Source of the DNA: Nectonema munidae
Lineage: Eukaryota > Nematomorpha > Nectonematoida > Nectonematidae
Reading direction: 5' to 3'
Assembly: GCA_030549495.1 (NCBI GenBank)
Contig: JAUIRK010000743.1
Location: 80,132-144,131, forward strand
DNA: 64,000 nt
The number at the start of each line of letters is the position of its first letter. Position 1 is the first letter of the stretch. The notes below the pieces were generated by a model. The model ran no database searches. It was given only the letters and a program-made list of their open reading frames with translations, and had not been told where the DNA came from. Below are positions 1-11,703 of the stretch, piece by piece. The translations under genes were made by a program, and so were the position numbers.

Positions 1-918
1 TTGAAAATTTTTATCACGTCCATATAAAAACTAGGATTGAAAATGTTCAAAGAGGTAATTTAAATTTATTAAATTTTGATTAAAAAATAATTTTTTTTAA
101 AATTTTTTAATTATTAAATTACTGAAATATTGAAATTGAAAAATGTTTTTTATTGTATTTTTTGTTTTATACTATTTATTAAAGGTAAGGTACTAAAAAT
201 TTTTTTCATATTCATGTATACCCACCCCCCCCCCCCCCCCACCTGGGCTATTTTTTCCTAGCTTTGAACCCCCCCCCCCCCCTAAGTGACGCTATAAATT
301 TATTTTTATATTATTTTTGGTGGTTTAGAAATTTCTCATATAAAAAATGATAGGTTAACATAAAACTTCATATGGATTATTTTTGTGATGTTTGTTTGTG
401 TTGTTTTAGTGTTCTGAATCCAAATAGGAGCTCGGTTAAATGAACTTTCATATTTCATGTTAAAATTTTGCATTAAATAGATTTTTCATCGCTGTAGCCA
501 GAATTATCAAAAATCTAAATTGTACCAAATGAGTCCTTTAAAAAGCTATTTTCTTAAAGATTTTTTTAATTTTATTGTACTCATCAGCCATATCTACCCG
601 CTTTCTGTTTATTCATTTTATCCATTAATATTATTATCAATGAACTTTCTTACCAAGTTATTGATTTTTACAAGACTCTAATTTTTATATATATTTACAA
701 ACTGTATTTACACTTTTTAGTGTATGCATGCATAATAAATCTTTTTTATTTTTGGTTAACATGGCGTGTGACTAATTTGTGCCAATCTCAATATTTTAGT
801 GCCAACCTGGAGAAAACTTATTTATAAAGACATTCTTTTAATCTTATAGTTTCAATAATACTTTAAAACTAATATTTATTTAATTTCAAAAATTTTTATT
901 AACTGAATTTTTTTTAAT
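1..918. other. AT-rich intergenic DNA with two poly-C tracts
   Basis: No gene is visible. Two long C runs lie near 223-242 and 269-282. Similar C/G runs occur inside the hAT ends elsewhere in this window, so they may be remnants of such an end, but no inverted partner was found. Confidence 0.5.
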
Positions 919-920
919 TA

Positions 921-2723
921 CCGTATTTTTCGGACTATAAGGCGCACTGGATTATAAGGCGCAAACTCAAAAAAATACAAAAAGGTTTACTTGCTTCATA
1001 TATAAGGCGCACCGGATTATTAGGCGCATTAAAAATCTTAACTTAAAACCAATATACTAGGTAATTAGGCTAATAGTTTATTGAAATAACGCTTTAATCA
1101 AAATAAAAAAAAATTAAATTGCTTTTATTATTCGCTTTGAAATCCTTCAAACCCTTCATTTTCTGTGTCGGAATTTAAAAGTTGAGCAATCTCTTCGCTC
1201 ACTGAATAATCAAGTGATTCATCATCAGTAGAGTCAGAATCCTCTCTAGTTATTTCCAAATCATCAATAATTCCAGCTTTATTAAAACCGCGAATTATGC
1301 ATGAAGGAGAGACTTTAGACCAAGCTTCTAGAATCCACTTACTAATGGTGGAGTAATCAACACGTCGTTGCCTTCCAGTTTTCGTGAAAGTGTGTTCGCC
1401 ATCTGTCATCCAGCGCTCCCATAGAGCTCTTAATTTAACTTTAAAGGATCTATTCGCAGTAATATCCAAAGGTTGTAACTCCTTCGTCAAACCACCAGGA
1501 ATTATTGCTAATTGCGTGTTAATTTTTTTAACGTGAGCCTTTATCTTATCGGTGATGTGAGCACGCATAGAGTCGCAAATCAACAATGACGGCGATGAAT
1601 GGAAAAAACCATCAGATCTTTTAACAAATACTTCATTAAGCCACTCGCTCATCTTTTGCTCGTCCATCCACCCCTTTGAATTAGCTTTAATAATAATTCC
1701 AGATGGAAACTTATCTTTTGGTAAAGTCTTTCGTTTGAAAATTATCATGGGTGGGAGTTTAGAGCCATTGGCTTGACATGCAAGAACTACAGTGAAGCAC
1801 GATTTTTCATTTCCTGTAGTAGAAATTGATACCGAACTTGTTCCTTTTTTATCTACTGTACGGTTCATAGGAATATCGAAAGTGAGTGGAATTTCATCCA
1901 TATTAGTAATGTGTGTCAGTTTAATATTTCTTTGAGAGACAATTTCTTTGAGGTAACTTTTGAAAACACAAACTTTTTCTTTGTAGTCTTTTGGTAGTTG
2001 TTGCGAAACAGTAGTTTTTGTGCGTATTGAAAGATTTTTCCTCTTCATAAAGCGAAAACACCATGATGAACCTCCTTGGAACTCTTTAATTTTCATTTCA
2101 TGTGCTAAGATTGGCTTTTGCTTTCAATCTGATCGAAATCGTTGATATACCTCTACCCATTGTTCTTTGTTCTATTACCCACTGTTCGAGATCATTTTCC
2201 AACTGAGGCCATCTAGCTTTGTTACCTCTAAAACTTCGTTTTGTTTTCTTCACTTGTTTTAAGTCGTCTTCTTGTATCCTCCATTTTCTAACCATAGACT
2301 CATTTATGTTGAATTCTCTTGCAGTTGCCCTATTCCCATGCTCTTTCGAATAGTCAATAATTCTTAGTTTAAAACCAGCATCATATGCATGTCGTTTTGC
2401 AGGCATAATTGAAAATTTATAATGAAAAGTTCAAAAACAAATTCAAACTTGAATAATCTGAAATAAAAAACTAATTTATTAGGGAAAAGCAATAGCGTAA
2501 ATAAATGAACCTAGCTTAATTAAAGTAAGCCATTTCAGTTTTAACAAATAACAAGTAAAAGTGAATTGATTTAAACATAAAATGAAAAAAACTTAAATTT
2601 TGATTGAAAATAATTTTTTTTATGTAAATTTCAGTATATAAGACGCACCATATTATAAGGCGCATTGAAATTTTTAGTTAAAAAAAAATCTTCAGAGTGC
2701 GCCTTATAGTCTGAAAAATACGG
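921..2723 (-). mobile_element. Tigger/pogo-type DNA transposon with terminal inverted repeats
   Basis: The left end reads CCGTATTTTTCGGACTATAA and the right end is its inverse with one early mismatch, giving inverted repeats of about 28 bp. TA dinucleotides at 919-920 and 2724-2725 are the expected Tc1/mariner-superfamily target duplication. The motif TATAAGGCGCA recurs just inside both ends, a subterminal repeat that may bind the transposase. One transposase gene fills the interior on the minus strand. The element is about 1.8 kb, near full length, and looks fairly young because both ends survive. Confidence 0.9.
1128..2406 (-). pseudogene. Tigger/pogo transposase, one frameshift
   Basis: The transposase would cut and paste the surrounding element. 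The first 102 codons (2406-2098) start with a helix-turn-helix DNA-binding region (residues ~5-50) and run into a second HTH. The next 322 codons (2096-1128) hold the DDE_1 catalytic core. The acidic residues are visible in the contexts NMDEIP, LICDSMRAH and LQPLDITANR, and an acidic serine-rich tail follows. The two parts are continuous except for one frameshift: the frame that should carry AHEMKIKEF runs into a stop near 2098. Otherwise the reading frame is clean. It is probably inactive as it stands, unless the slip is a sequencing error. Confidence 0.88.
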
Positions 2724-2725
2724 TA

Positions 2726-3620
2726 CGATTAATTATGTTTTTTTTTTTGATTTTTTGAATTTTTCACCCATTTTTACACAACTTGAACAATCCAAATAAA
2801 ATTTAAATGCCCTTCGTTTTAATTCGGAATTACCAAGATGACCAAACCTTTTGATGCAAATTTTTAATTGATCACCATAAAATCCTGAATTGATCACTAA
2901 AATCCATAGTTAGATACTAATGTTCTTGAATATTTCATTAAAGACAATGTTTCTATACCTTTTTAAATACTAGATATTTTTCTTACACCTTTTTTAATGA
3001 TTAGATGCAGTTAAAGAGAACAGGATTTTACAATTGAAAAGCTTTTCTTTAGTTTTTTGAATGGCGATTGAAAAGTGGGATAAATTAGTGTTTATTATTC
3101 CATTTAACTTTATTAGTTTTACTTTCAAAGGAAAAAGACATCACAGGATGGCATACTTTATATATAGGAGAGAAATCAGCTAAAAACTTTCTTGGAATAT
3201 GCTTATAAAATTTTCTAATAAAGGTTTCTACATTTTAATGATGTTTTAAAAAGATGAGTTCATTTCTCCTATCTAGATTTTGTATAAAAATAATGAAATT
3301 TATTTTGGGGATTTAATCGCTATCTTCACTTCAAATGTACTATGCAAATAAAGTTAGCGCATGTCAAACAGCTACAAGTGCTATGCAAATATTGTCAGCA
3401 AATGAAAGAAACCACATGAAGACATTCAAATACCTTTTTGTAAAGTATGCTAATTCAATGGGTATATAAACTAAACACTAACTTCTAAACCACTTTATTC
3501 AATATGCTATTTTCATGTAGTAAAGCCTTTGATGTACTTTTATTTTCAAGGTTCATTACAGAGGTGAAATCTTTTTTGTTAAATGTTTTATTTTTAATTT
3601 AATCTTATTTGTAACTTACA
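2726..3620. other. AT-rich DNA, nothing recognised
   Basis: No open frame with a recognisable product, repeat end or RNA signal was seen between the Tigger element and the LINE. Confidence 0.5.
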
Positions 3621-3625
3621 GACAC

Positions 3626-4265
3626 ATGAGACGAAAACAAGAATTTCAACTGGATGTGACTGTATCCTTTATTACAATTGAAAGAACCTATCATATAATT
3701 ATACTACAAAATTCTTCAGCCATGGGTGTTGAAAACTTAAATATATACTTAAAACACCTTGGTCTCAATGGCATTCAAACACTCACAAACATAGCCAACT
3801 ACTCATACGCAAAATGCATAATACTTCACATTTGGAAAATGGGAAAAATCATTACACCTCAAAACAAATAAAGCTCCGATGGAAGCATCATCATTCCAGC
3901 CTATACCAATACTCTGGACACCCTCTAAGGTTTTGTAACGTCTGCTTTTGAAAAAAAATACACCACACATTCCATTAACATTAACCCAGCACGGCTTTAA
4001 ATCAAGTCACTCAACCACTATATTAATTACAAACATTACTCCAAATGTCCACCGCACCGAACATTAATGGTTAAAAGTCACAGAAAAAAGCTTTTGACAC
4101 AGTCTCACGTACCTTCTCATCAACAAAATCTATAACACATCCTTGCCAAATAACACTGGCTCGCTAACTACCTATTAGGGAGACTATCTTTTATACATTA
4201 CAATGATTTGTTATAACTAAAAACTTCGCTAACGGTCTTTCACAAGGCTCTATTCTGAGTCAATC
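3626..4265 (+). mobile_element. LINE, 5' part of reverse transcriptase (split by hAT)
   Basis: Broken frames encode early reverse-transcriptase motifs: a segment like NLNIYLKHLGLNGIQTLTN, then RPIS-like and KAFDTVSR-like motifs, ending at the GLSQGSIL motif (the G-x-PQGS block). The coding strand is C/A-rich, unlike the host background. The frame resumes at 12948 with the catalytic YADD box, so this LINE was cut by the hAT at 4274-12939. It is a non-LTR element of the Jockey/R1 type and carries several frameshifts and stops. Confidence 0.8.
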
Positions 4266-5179
4266 ACTTTTTACAGAGGCGTAGCTCAGTTAGGGCCTGA
4301 GGGGCCATGCCCCCCCCCGTCCCTCATGTACTTGAAAATTAAAATTTAACTTTTTATACTTGAATTTCATGGTTAGGGTTAGAATTAATTTAACCTAGAC
4401 ATTTTCGATGAGATGTTTTCGATTATATTTTTTGGATATATTTTCCTACACTAAAATAATTTTTCAAACACTTATATTTTAAAATAATACAACAAAAGAT
4501 TTGGTTTGTCAGTTCTCTTGCATTCGATACTACTAAAAAAATTTTAATATATGTAGATAATTTTGCCAAATTTTTATTTGAGACAATTTGTAATATATGT
4601 AGACAATTTATTTTGAATGAGGTTCTATATTTGAAAATATACAATTTATTTGAATATACTGGAAGATCTCTGATAATGAACATCTCTATTTAATGAAGAA
4701 CATGAACACAAAACTTATGCAAATATCAAAAAAAGTCTCTTTTAGTGAACAAAGATAACTACGTGATGAAATAGCAAAAGCTATATACATCAAACAATAT
4801 CATTTTATTGATTCATTTCCTCATACACAAGCTATTTTTCATTTCCTCTTTTTGTTAATAATAGTATTTCCAATCTTCTCTCTTCACATTCCTCTTTTTC
4901 GTTTCCTCTTTTTGATTGCTTGTTTCCAGTCTTTAACTGTTGTTTTCTTTGAGCAAGTAAGCTTTTGCATACCATATTATTCAAAATCATATTAAAATCA
5001 TACAGATTTTTATATCAGAATGTTGATTTTTTGAATTTTGTTTTTAAAATTTTTTAAAAGCATAAAATAAATTTTAGTTTTTGTATGCTATGTAAGCAAG
5101 CAAAAAATAATGGGCTGAATTAGTTTTATTTTTGTTTAGTTCACAGGTTGTTTTTAAAGCAAAAAAATTATAAGTTTTA

Positions 5180-6027
5180 AAAACTTCAATAATTTACCAG
5201 TTTTTTGGAGAGCAACAAAAAAAAAGCTTGGATGAATGCTTTTATTTTTGATAAATGGTTAACAAACTTAAACAGAGACATGAAAAAGAAAAAAAGTAGC
5301 ATTTTGCTTTTTGTTGACAATGCACCTAGTCATTATTTGAAAGAACATAGCAATGTTAAAGTGACGTTTTTCCCACCAAATTGTACATCTCATGTACAAC
5401 CTCTGGATCAAGGAATAATTTAAAACGTGAAAGTTGTGTACAGAAAACGTCTTCTTAAAAAGTTACTTTCAGAAATTGAAAGTGGCATTTCTGATGATGC
5501 AACAATACCTACGGTGATTACTGTAAAAGGTGTTATATTTTGGATCAGTCAAGTTTTGGGCTGAAGTAACAGAAAAAATAATACAAAAATGTTGCAGAAA
5601 AGCTGGCTTCATTTCTGTAGAAAATTTGGTAGAAGAGGAAGATAACTCAAGTGATGTTGATTTGCGAGAACATGAATACGAAGAACTTTTTGGAGAAGTT
5701 TCCAAAGCTTTGAGTCTTGACAATGCTTCTGAAAAAGAATATATAAACTGTGACAAAGATGAGAGTCTACTTGATGCATTGAATACTAATAATTGGTCAA
5801 TTGAATTGTCAAACTTGAATGAGATGTCGTCAGAAGAAGATGAAACTACCAGTTTTACTACCCCAATGCCTAGAAGTAAAGACGTTTTGAATAATTTAGA
5901 GAAATTAAAGAGATTTACAGATGGGCATGAAGAAGCTTGTATTTTAATATCAGAACTAGTACAGTGTGTTCAAGATATTATTATTAAAAAAAAGGATGCT
6001 AAACAGCTAAAAATTTTTGAAAACTAA
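5180..6027 (+). pseudogene. Tigger/Jerky-type transposase, C-terminal half
   Basis: The frame at 5205-5423 has LLFVDNAPSHYL, with the second catalytic Asp, and PPNCTSHVQPLDQGII, with the third. After a short stretch with stops, 5530-6027 encodes a 165-residue acidic C-terminal tail. No N-terminal HTH or first catalytic Asp is seen. This is a truncated DDE_1 transposase lying in the 5' region of the hAT element, probably a later insertion. Confidence 0.85.
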
Positions 6028-6490
6028 AAATAGTGGAAAAATATGTGTAAAAGGACGCTCTTTAAGATAGGTATGGTTTAAAATGCTTTTTAAAAAATTT
6101 TCTTTTAAAGTTAACATTTGTGATTTTTGCCACAAAAATTTAAAAAAATTGTTAAAATCAAAAAAAATAAATCAAAAATAAATATTTTCAAAATTTTCAA
6201 ATATTAGAATAAAATATAACTCAATATGCATCTTTTCATAAAAATATTAGAAAAAAATAAATTTTATTTTTTGAGAAAAAATTTGTTCACAAATGTTGAA
6301 ATTCGGAAGTTTTGAGGCGCAATTCTGGAAAAGTTCAAAAAAAATTCTGAAATTTTTTTGATAATTATTATTCATACATATGTGTACTTTAATTGCATAA
6401 AAAATTTTTTATAAAAAAAATGCTAACACGAAAATCGTAAAATTTCCATCTCGGGTACGGGTCATTGACTTGAATTTGGGGTCATGACAC
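6028..6490 (+). repeat. Tigger 3' non-coding tail, repeated inverted at 17466-17925
   Basis: This AT-rich tail follows the Tigger coding fragment. Its end, around TTTGGGGTCATGAC, and its start, around AGGACGCTCTTTAAGATAGG, both reappear in inverted order at 17466-17925. It therefore represents the 3' end of a Tigger family present at least twice in the window. Confidence 0.7.
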
Positions 6491-6526
6491 CATCACCATA
6501 CAAATTCAGAAGCGAAAATAAGGTAG

Positions 6527-6775
6527 ATGTGGATAAAAAAATTTTTCAAAACCGCCTTTCATGATATAAAAATTTTTAGCGCAAAGTGGTGTAAAGTAAA
6601 AAATACTCAAGACAAAGCTTCTATCCTCAATGGGCATAATAACTGGAAGCATGCTCTTGAAAGGGGTAAGGGTCTATCAAAAGATGAGGAGTTAAAAAAT
6701 CATATTAAGGCATACAAAACATGGATTGAAAGAAGGCAAAGAATTTATAACACCTTATCTGTTTCATGTACTTAA
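6527..6775 (+). pseudogene. hAT transposase N-terminal region (TTF-type zinc-finger domain remnant)
   Basis: An 82-codon frame contains NWKHALERGKGLSKDEELKN and HIKAYKTWIERRQRI. These match the end of the TTF-type zinc-finger region in ZMYM1-like hAT proteins, where a WKHA-L-KG block precedes a histidine and a helix. It is in the same orientation as the DUF4371-like and C-terminal parts downstream. The upstream cysteine half is not clear, so the segment is degraded. Confidence 0.75.
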
Positions 6776-7199
6776 TGATGGTTTCATGTACTTAATGTAA
6801 TTGTATTCTTAATGAAACGCTTTTGGCCAAAGATAGGTATTTTATATATATAACCAAATTTTACATATTTTTTTGTTAAATGGAAATTTTTAACAAATAG
6901 TTATTACATCAAGTCGATATTTGACATCATCCAATTTTTTACTTTGAATGAACTGCCTTTGCGTGGCCATGAGGAGCATAATATTTAGATTCAAATAAAA
7001 TTGATACACCAAATGGGATGTTTTTGCGATTGTTTGAATATACAATGAAAAATATAATAAACTTGCAGAAGTAAACTTTTAATTTATTTTTCATCATATC
7101 ATTTTTTTATTCAGTTAATATAAAATAAAAAATTACAATACAGAAACTTATTAGAAAAAAGAACTGTATAAAAATGGAATATTTTATTTTTTAATTATT

Positions 7200-7410
7200 T
7201 ATTCATCAGATTTCTAAAACAATCCCCAAGAATGCAAAATACACATGCCCAGACATTCAAAACGAAATAATCAGCACGATGGCTTCATTTGTAGTTTCAA
7301 AAGTTGACGAGGAAGTAAACTCACCTGAATTTCCTTACATTTGTTTGAAAGCCGACCGGACAAAAGATTGTAACTACACCGAGAATATATCAATAGTAAA
7401 ATTAAAAATT
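7200..7410 (+). pseudogene. hAT transposase DUF4371-like segment
   Basis: The frame reads through a PDIQNEIIS-like helix, then FPYICLKADRTKDCNYTEN, which resembles the DUF4371 block normally written as F-S-ILADETTD-S-E. The second residue of that acidic motif is altered (ADRTKD). The frame then runs into a G homopolymer of over 20 bases near 7432, where the hAT coding region is interrupted. Confidence 0.7.
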
Positions 7411-7479
7411 TTAAAAATTTTTTTTTTGGGTGGGGGGGGGGGGGGGGGGGGGCGGGGGGGGGAGGAGACAGCTGTAGCT

Positions 7480-8480
7480 TGAGATAAACCAGTACTATTT
7501 CTAATCAAAGGAACAGCAAGAAGTTTTGTTATTTCCAGACCAGAAACAATAACAGCAACGCGGTCTACTTTTTCATCTAAAGTCAATGATGGTAATAACT
7601 TACTTTCCCAATGAACTGTGAGAGCCACATCTGGATGGAAAGTTTTCATTATTGATTTGAATTCTCCATTAAGTGTGTACTGATCAGGTTCATGATTGAG
7701 AGCCTTTATTGTAGCAGAAAGTATATGCATAGCATTTCTGACACGCCTGTCCTGTCTAAAGCAGATGCTAATTGAGGCGTCATAATGTTTTTAATTTTTT
7801 CTACGTCATTCCCACTTTTTGAAAGATTTAATGAGATGGTATCAGCATTCTCATCTTTTTCAGCAGTGAAATCCATATCCATTTCATCTAGACTCTAGAC
7901 TTCTAGAGTCTACACACAGATTCTTCTCTTCTTTCAGCTTCCTTTTCTTTTCTACTTTATTCAGCTTCTAGTTTTTTCTTTCTACGTTGTTCTATACCTG
8001 TAAGCTTTCTATCGATTTTTTCCATGGATCCTCTCCTACCCTTTTCTCTTTGAGCTTGCAAAAAGTCTGTATCTTCTTCACAATTTTTTATTTTGAAAGC
8101 ATCTTGATGAGCAACATCAAATAAGTCATCAAGTGTGCTCGAGAAATTTTCTTCTTTCTTTTTTTGATTATCAGATTTCTTTTTTGAGCTTTTACTAAGA
8201 TTTTGCCACTGTGAATAAAACTCTCTCAACTTTTTAACAATGTTATAATTTTGCTTAGTTGGCAATCTTACTTTGTTCGAAATCAGTAGAAGCTATTCAA
8301 CAGTTGTTTTTGAACTTTCTGTCAATGTCTTTCCTTCGATTCGATGAAGATGTAAAAGTCTACCCAAAACGATTCTGTTAGATGGAAGCTTACTATCAGA
8401 AAGCGATTCATATGTATTTTCAACTAACCACATAGTTCTTGTTCTTTTAGTACATGCATTCATTTCTAAGACACTAAAAA
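7480..8480 (-). pseudogene. Transposase-like arthropod repeat protein, antisense in the hAT
   Basis: Two open pieces lie on the minus strand. The upstream one (8265-7957) is basic and rich in Lys and Glu. It has FSSTLDDLFDVAHQDAFKI followed by FLQAQREKGRRGSM, a pattern I know from many uncharacterised, repeat-borne arthropod and cnidarian proteins. The downstream one (7730-7480) has DVALTVHWESKLLPSL, then DRVAVIVSG and GLSQATAV, the next conserved blocks of the same family. Stops separate the pieces. The family probably belongs to a DNA transposon, but I do not know an established name. It lies in the G-tract-bounded interior of the hAT. Confidence 0.6.
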
Positions 8481-8687
8481 TTAGGGCTGAAAAAGTATAA
8501 AAAAAATTAAAAAAAATGCACTGAAATGCTGCTTATATTATATATATTGAACTTGTGCAACCTTTAGATTTAGATTAATTAGAACGTTTTTCTGCATGCA
8601 AGTTTATAAACCCAAAAGGAAAAAAATGAGGAGGTAAGAGAAGGTGTTTATCATTTTTAATTTTTTACTCCATATAATATTGTCACC

Positions 8688-9260
8688 GTAATGGCCACGT
8701 TTATTTTTTTTTAAAATCAATCAAACTTGTCAAAAATTGATTGATATATGACAGCTCAACTAAAAAAACAAACTTTTAGTTTAAATGGGTATACAAAGTT
8801 TTTTACACATATATACCCATTTTCAAGTGTGCTGAACACGATGGTCACGTTTATTTTTTTTTAAATCAACCAAATCTGTCAAAAAATTGATTGATATATG
8901 ACAGCTCAACTGAAAAAAAAGATAATTTTAGATTTAGTGCTTATACAAAGTTTTTTTTACACATATATACCCATTTTGATGTATGCTGAATACGATGGTC
9001 ACGTTTATTTTTTAAAAAAATCATTCAAACCTATCAAAAAATTGATTGATATATGACAGCTCAATTAAAAAAAAACCTTTTAGTTAAAATTGTTATACAA
9101 AGTTTTCTATTTATATACACCTGTTTTCATGTAGGCTGAATACAATGGTCACGTTTATTTTTTTAAAAAATCAATCAAACCTTGTCAAAAATTTGATTGA
9201 CCTATGACAGCCCAACTGAAAAAAAATTAACCCTTTATTTAAGTAGTTATAAGAAGTTTT
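8688..9260. repeat. Satellite A: about four tandem copies of a ~150-bp unit
   Basis: The anchor CACGTTTATTTTTTTT recurs at about 8695, 8845, 8999 and 9149, a spacing of 150-154 bp. Each unit also contains ATTGATTGATATATGACAGC and then ACACATATATACCCATTTT. A single related unit lies at 46600-46745 and an inverted fragment at 10505-10545. The copies are diverged by point changes and short indels. Confidence 0.9.
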
Positions 9261-10500
9261 TTTAACATTTTTGATTAATTTGTGACTTTTTTAAAATCGT
9301 GGTATGTTTGTGGTCAGATATATTGTACTGATTTTTGAACGATTTGTTTTCATGCTATTCTCCAAAGACTATATTCAAATTTTTAGTTTCACAAATGAAT
9401 TTATTTCTCTTTGAAGTTTAGATTTTATTTGGAATCTATAATAAAACAAATTTTTTCAGTATCAAAATTTCCATTGAGGCACGAATATTAATTTTGATAC
9501 TCATCATTATACTTTAAAATTGATTCATATATTTATGTTCAAATTTTTTTTCCATTTTTAGACTATAGAATGAAAATTACGCTGTGAATTATATTTCAAC
9601 TGGAATGATTGCATCATGTTTTTTAAATATTATGTATAATTTTTTCAAACTTTGAATATTCCATTTATATGTGCATACAGATATGCAAAATTTGGTAAGT
9701 TTCTATTTCGGAGGAATGAAGTTATAACTTCTAAAACTTTCTTACTTTCTTTAGAAAATGCCATCCAAGTTTTGCCAAGGTAACGATGTATATATTGAGA
9801 ATAAAATTTTTCTCTTTTTTTTAAACTATTTTTATTATCCTTGACAGTTTTTAATAAAGGAGATCCTTCACTTTTTTTTTAAAAAACTGCCAGCAATTAT
9901 TAAATAAAATAGCAAATTTTATGCAGAAAACTCATGTTGAGGTAAAAATATTTTTTATTTTAGGGAAACGATACGACAACCAAATGATTAGATATAAAAA
10001 AACGATCAAATTTTTATTATAAATAAATAATGTTTCAACTTTATCATCTTCGTTCCTTTGTATATTGTTTGATTATACGTATAAAACTTTCTCAAATTGG
10101 TCAAACACGAAACTTATTTAAATTGACCGATTCAGCTTGTTTCGAGATATTGTAGAGTGAATGGTATAAACGAACTGTCTTTCTCCTTCAAATAAAATGA
10201 TGCGCATCAAAATATGCCTCTACAGAGTCCCTGTTTTGTATTTAATTAATTTCATTAAAAAAAATCACCCCATTGAATTCGGTATAAAATCCCGTTTTTA
10301 GTTCTATATCTTTTTCAGTTATATTTTCTTTTTATGCAATTTTGTTTTGCCTACTTATAATTCTATTTGTTCTGTGACAAAATCATACATCGTCATCATC
10401 TATTTAATCTTCTAGTCCTTTATTTCAGTTGAAGTGTCAAATGTCAATCAGTTTTCTGCAACAGGTACGTGATTTCATTCTTTCTAAAAATTAGCATCAC
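9261..10500. other. AT-rich DNA inside the hAT, no gene seen
   Basis: No coding frame or clear repeat was recognised between the two satellite arrays. Confidence 0.45.
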
Positions 10501-10504
10501 TGCT

Positions 10505-11330
10505 GGATTCAGCCTACTTGAAAATGGGTACATATGTGTAAAACACTTCATTTGCAAATTTGATTCACGCTTATAAGTATTTTCAAATTCTAAATCCAAA
10601 AACAATCTATAATTGGCATTGTTGATTTTATTTATAAAAATGTGTGTATTTCATGTAAAATTTGAATGAATGTTCTCGTAGTCAGATTTTAGATGTAAAC
10701 CGCAAATTTTGTTTTGGGAACAATTTTTAAAAGTGAACCACAAATTTATTTTACACTGGTAGGTAATTTTGAATCCAATTTTAAAAACAATCTATAAATG
10801 AAATTGACATTGTTGATTTGAGCCTACTTGAAAATGCGTTTATTTAGGTAAAATTTGATGATGTCCTCGAAGACAATTTAGAATAAGCCGCAACTTTGTT
10901 TCACAATTATAAGTATTTTCAAATTCTAAATGCAAAAACAATCCATAAATGAAATTGGCATTGTTGATTTGTTATAAAAGCGTGTATATTTCATGTAAAA
11001 TTTTAATTAATGTTCTTGGAGACAGATTTTAAAAATAAACCGCAAATTTGTTTCACATTGATAAGGATTTTCAAATCCTAAATGCAAAAAGTATTTATAA
11101 ATGAAATTGCGATTGTTGATTTGTTATAATAATGTGTATATTCCATGTAAAATTTGAATGAATGTTTTCAGAGACAGATTTTAGAAGTAAACAGCAAGTT
11201 TCTTACACACTTATAGGTATTTTCAATTTCTGAATTCCAAAAATAAGTCCAAAAATGAAATCAGCATGCTCGAATTGATATAAAAAATAGATTTCATGTA
11301 AAATTTGAAGGTATATTTTATTAGATATAT
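10505..11330. repeat. Satellite B: tandem copies of a ~150-bp unit
   Basis: The anchor TTTCATGTAAAATTTGAATG or close variants recurs at about 10653, 10848, 10994, 11146 and 11297. The spacing is 147-152 bp apart from one longer 195-bp step. Each unit also has AAACCGCAAATTTG and AAATGCAAAAAC. The array starts next to an inverted piece of satellite A (GCCTACTTGAAAATGGG), and another such piece occurs inside it near 10827. A related array is at 47780-48275. Confidence 0.88.
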
Positions 11331-11703
11331 TTCTCATCATTCAAAATTTTGATTGACATTTCCCAAAAAGTAACCATGATTTTAGAAAAATTTAAACTAT
11401 AAAGTGTTATGTCTTCAAAACTGTATATATTTATAAATTTTCAAACGAGTATATAATATAGAAACAAAGTTATAAGCTTAACTAGAGATACTGTCAGAAT
11501 TTTGCTGAAAAAGTTTAACTTTTGATTTTAATTGACAGATTTATGCATGAAAAGGTCATTCAACTGCCATGAAAATGGTATCAAAAGATGCAGCTATCAA
11601 TTTTGGGAAATGTCACGAAGTATGGTAGCAAAAGATGTAGCAAATTTGGTACAAGAGAAATTTTAGTCACTGATAGGGTTAAGTCACATAACAGCGACTT
11701 GAA

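Noticed and set aside
8688-11330. Regularly spaced repeats resembling a CRISPR-like array
   Set aside because: The repeated unit is the whole ~150 bp, with no short conserved repeat separated by unique spacers, and the genome is eukaryotic. They are satellite-like arrays.
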